From Sinomonas albida (GTDB lineage: Bacteria > Actinomycetota > Actinomycetes > Actinomycetales > Micrococcaceae), in the NCBI RefSeq assembly GCF_004919045.1, contig NZ_SWDW01000002.1:62001-126000 (forward strand): 64,000 nt of DNA, in the 5' to 3' direction. The notes beneath the pieces were generated by a model. It was not told where the DNA came from, did not search any database, and saw only the letters and a program-made list of their open reading frames with translations. Shown here in pieces: positions 61,687 through 64,000 of the stretch (positions are counted from its first letter, which is position 1; every line of letters starts with the position of its first letter). The position numbers and the translations under genes were made by a program.

Positions 61687-62649
61687 ATGACTGCATCCAC
61701 CGTCCTCGTCTACCTCGACGTCGTCCCGGCCGAAGGCCCGCACAAGACGCAGCTCGAGCTCGTCGCCGCGGGCCGCATCCTCGGACCGGTCGCCGTTGCC
61801 GTCGCCAACGAGCCAAGCGAGACTGCCGTCGCCCAGCTTGCCGAGCACGGCGCCGAGGCCGTCTACACGCCGGGCTCCGCCGACCTGTCCGACTTCCTCG
61901 TGGCCCCGAAGGCCGCGTGGCTCGCGGCGGTCGTCGCGACGGCTCAGCCGGCCGCCGTCGTCGTCGACAACTCGTTCGAGGGCAAGGAGATCGCCGCGCG
62001 CCTCGGGGTGCGGCTCTCGGCTGGCGTCGTCACCGACGTCGTCGCGCTCGAGGCTGATGGCACCGCACACAAGTCGGTGCTCGCGGGCTCCTACGAGGTC
62101 CGCGCGCGGGCCACGAGCCAGATTGCTGTGCTCGCGGTGAAGGGCCACGCCGCGGAGGGGGCGCCTGCCCCGGCTCCGGGCGCGGCGAGCGTCCATGCCG
62201 TCGAGGTCCCGGGCGACGCGTTCGCGAACGCGGCGCGGATCACGGCGCGCGCCGAGCGCCCGAAGACGGGCCGGCCCGAGCTGACCGAGGCGAGCATCAT
62301 CGTGGCCGGCGGGCGCGGGACGGACGGCGACTTCACGCCGATCGAGGAGCTCGCGGACGCGCTCGGCGCGGCCGTCGGCGCCTCGCGGGCCGCCACGGAC
62401 GCGGGGTGGATCGGCCACGACTTCCAGGTGGGGCAGACCGGGAAGACCGTCTCGCCGCAGCTCTACATCTCGGCCGGCATCTCGGGGGCGATCCAGCAGA
62501 AGGCCGGGATGCAGACCTCGAAGGTCATCGTCGCGGTGAATTCCGACCCGGAGTCGCCCGTTTTCGAGATCGCCGACTTCGGCGTGGTGGGAGACCTCTT
62601 CAAGGTCCTCCCGCAGGCCACTGAGGAGATCAAGAGGCGCCGGGGCTAG
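61687..62649 (+). CDS. etfA: Electron transfer flavoprotein subunit alpha
   Basis: A 320-residue ETF alpha subunit. The C-terminal FAD domain (~195-320) carries VAGGRGTDGDFTPIEELADALG, VGQTGKTVSPQLYISAGISGAIQ and VAVNSDPESPVFEIADFGVVGDL. The N-terminal half is the alpha/beta domain that pairs with EtfB. GAAGG precedes ATG 61687. Its stop TAG shares a base with the GTG of the PIG-L gene. No ETF-quinone oxidoreductase lies nearby. Confidence 0.95.
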   Translation: MTASTVLVYLDVVPAEGPHKTQLELVAAGRILGPVAVAVANEPSETAVAQLAEHGAEAVYTPGSADLSDFLVAPKAAWLAAVVATAQPAAVVVDNSFEGKEIAARLGVRLSAGVVTDVVALEADGTAHKSVLAGSYEVRARATSQIAVLAVKGHAAEGAPAPAPGAASVHAVEVPGDAFANAARITARAERPKTGRPELTEASIIVAGGRGTDGDFTPIEELADALGAAVGASRAATDAGWIGHDFQVGQTGKTVSPQLYISAGISGAIQQKAGMQTSKVIVAVNSDPESPVFEIADFGVVGDLFKVLPQATEEIKRRRG

Positions 62650-63431
62650 TGGCAGGCATCCTCCGCGGGGTGCCCGATCCGGCGCTCGTCGCCGAGCGGG
62701 ACGAGCCGTTCACCGTGCTTGCGTTCGGCGCACATCCCGACGATCTTGATTTCGGCGCGGCCGGAACGCTCGCCGCCTGGGCGGCGGGCGGTGCCGACGT
62801 CCACTACGCGGTCATGACCGACGGCGACGCCGGCGGCTTCGATCCGGCGCACCGCGGCGAGATCGTGGCAATGCGCCGCGACGAGCAGCGCGCCGCGGCG
62901 TCCAGGGTCGGAGTCCGGGAGGTTCACTTCCTCGGGTACCGCGACGGGTTCCTCGAGCCCTCGCACGAAGTGCAGCGCGACGTCGTGCGGCTCATCCGCC
63001 TCGTGCGGCCGGACGTCGTCCTCGCGATGCATCCGGAGCGCAATTGGAAGAGCCTCCAGATGTCGCACCCCGACCATCTCGCGTGCGGCGAGGCGGTGAC
63101 CCGCGGCATCTATCCGGCGGCCGAGAATCCGTACGCCTTTCCGGAGCTTGAGGAAGCCGGGCTGGCCTCGTATCGGGTCCCGTGGCTCTGGCTGTACGGC
63201 GCCCCGGAAGAGCGCGTCAACCACGCCGTGGACATCACGGCCCAGGTCGAAGCGAAGCTCGAGGCCATCCGCGTCCACCTGAGTCAGCATCCTGACATCG
63301 CGGCCACGGAGCGCTACGTCCGCGCGCGGCTCGAGGCAACGGCCGCTAGCGCGGGCATGGCCCCGGGGGCCTCGGCCGAGGCCTTCCACGTCGTGGCCGT
63401 CAACGCCCCGGAGACCATCGCGGGGTTCTGA
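62649..63431 (+). CDS. PIG-L family deacetylase
   Basis: A 260-residue zinc-dependent N-acetyl-sugar deacetylase of the LmbE/MshB group. VLAFGAHPDDLDFGAAGTLA contains the AHPDD zinc motif, and VLAMHPERNWKSLQMSHPDHLACGEAV includes the third zinc His (HPDH). It may act on a GlcNAc-type thiol or glycoconjugate, but the residues that define MshB specificity cannot be judged here. GTG 62649 overlaps the etfA stop. The ETF link may only be transcriptional. Confidence 0.88.
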   Translation: MAGILRGVPDPALVAERDEPFTVLAFGAHPDDLDFGAAGTLAAWAAGGADVHYAVMTDGDAGGFDPAHRGEIVAMRRDEQRAAASRVGVREVHFLGYRDGFLEPSHEVQRDVVRLIRLVRPDVVLAMHPERNWKSLQMSHPDHLACGEAVTRGIYPAAENPYAFPELEEAGLASYRVPWLWLYGAPEERVNHAVDITAQVEAKLEAIRVHLSQHPDIAATERYVRARLEATAASAGMAPGASAEAFHVVAVNAPETIAGF

Positions 63432-63559
63432 CCCGCTTCTGCCCGGGGTGGCTGGGGTGTCCCGGCTGGGGGTTCTGATGCGCGGTGCGCTTCTGATCGA
63501 AGGTGACCTGGGTGCCCGGCCGGCGTTCCTACGCGTGACCCGGCCGGACCGGACCAGCC

Positions 63560-64000
63560 TTAGAGCTGCGCGCCTGCATAGCCGTTCTGCCGCCACGCCT
63601 CGTACAAGGCGATCGACGCCGAGTTGGCCAGGTTGAGCGACCGCCGCGATGGAACCATGGGAAGCCGCACGCGCGCGGTGACGCGGGGGTCCGCGAGCAC
63701 GTCGGCGGGCAGGCCGACCGATTCGGGGCCGAAGAACAGGACGTCGCCGGGCTCGTACGCGACCTCGGCGTAGGGCGTGTCCCCGTGGGACGTGAACGCG
63801 AAGACCCGCGCGGGCAGCAGCGCGGCGAACGCGTCGTCGAGCGTCCTGTGCACGGTCACGACCGCGAGGTCGTGGTAGTCGAGGCCGGCGCGGCGAAGCT
63901 TGGCATCCTCGAAGTCGAAGCCGAGCGGCTCGACGAGGTGGAGCTCTGAGCCCGTCACCGCGGCAAGGCGGATGGCGTTGCCCGTGTTGCCCGGGATCTC
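63560..64000 (-). CDS. trmL: tRNA (cytidine/uridine-2'-O-)-methyltransferase TrmL, partial
   Basis: The C-terminal ~146 residues of a SPOUT-class methyltransferase that modifies the wobble base of certain leucine tRNAs. The reading frame stays open to the window's right edge and includes EIPGNTGNAIRLAAVTGSEL, so the apparent GTG at 63958 is internal and the true start lies outside. The SPOUT knot motifs are FFGPESVGLP and VPSRRSLNLANSASIALYEAWRQ. It converges on the PIG-L gene, with a 128-bp gap in which I see nothing clear. Confidence 0.9.
   Translation of the reverse strand, partial: EIPGNTGNAIRLAAVTGSELHLVEPLGFDFEDAKLRRAGLDYHDLAVVTVHRTLDDAFAALLPARVFAFTSHGDTPYAEVAYEPGDVLFFGPESVGLPADVLADPRVTARVRLPMVPSRRSLNLANSASIALYEAWRQNGYAGAQL

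Noticed and set aside
63560-63958. A complete 132-residue methyltransferase starting at GTG 63958
   Set aside because: The frame stays open to the window edge, and the conserved GNTGNAIRLAA motif lies upstream of that GTG, so the gene is truncated by the window, not short.

Overview
The window is GC-rich actinobacterial chromosome, most likely from Micrococcaceae (Arthrobacter/Sinomonas type). This is inferred from the protein families: a coproporphyrin-type heme pathway with ChdC/HemQ, AdnA/AdnB-like helicase-nucleases, UvrD2 with tetracysteine and HRDC ends, DUF2342, UPF0182, and a FasR/DUF3107/MoeZ neighbourhood. Frequent GTG and TTG starts, ATGA/GTGA overlaps and many promoters placed right against start codons fit too. 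There is no rRNA, phage, insertion sequence or CRISPR. It looks like core chromosome with small accessory touches.

Layout. 1-4.2 kb: an aminopeptidase fragment, a PHP phosphoesterase, an orphan beta-class DNA methyltransferase behind a DEAD-box RNA helicase. 4.2-8.4 kb: a very large exported phosphoesterase with two beta-propellers, preceded by two near-identical palindromic sites. 8.4-14.2 kb: RNB ribonuclease, pheA and thiE on the minus strand, diverging from a TPP riboswitch and thiO-thiS-thiG. 14.2-16.9 kb: small membrane protein, DUF3107, a FasR-like TetR regulator and MoeZ. MoeZ can activate ThiS, so it links functionally to the thi genes. 17-30.7 kb: hemA diverging from hemE-cgoX-chdC-hemH-hemC-hemD-hemB, then a flavin monooxygenase, a divergent PNPOx-like/PdxR-like pair, and hemL. 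Together these cover every step from glutamyl-tRNA to heme.

31-35 kb: a LysE exporter diverging from an Lrp regulator, and a three-gene polar amino-acid ABC importer. 35-49 kb: genome maintenance, with a DEDDh exonuclease diverging from an alkyltransferase-like protein coupled to adnA and adnB, then a phosphotransferase diverging from nudC-uvrD2-YgjP peptidase-small protein. 49-55 kb: DUF2342 protein, PDZ-Lon membrane protease, UPF0182 membrane protein. 55.4 kb: initiator tRNA. 55.6-58.5 kb: PspA and TPM-domain envelope proteins. 58.8-64 kb: HtrA-like protease, etfB-etfA, a PIG-L deacetylase and a partial trmL.

The most unusual signals are: (1) at least ten genes with a TANNNT hexamer 6-7 nt before the start codon and no Shine-Dalgarno, including several divergent pairs, which suggests leaderless mRNAs; (2) a different short tandem repeat just after the stop codon of many genes; (3) a paired inverted tandem array after hemL; (4) a helicase motor in AdnA whose motifs are eroded although its nuclease motif is intact; (5) the propeller-phosphoesterase-propeller protein and its twin upstream palindromes; (6) a vitamin-B6-type regulator transcriptionally abutting the PLP enzyme gene hemL. 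I do not see a clearly new defence or mobile system.
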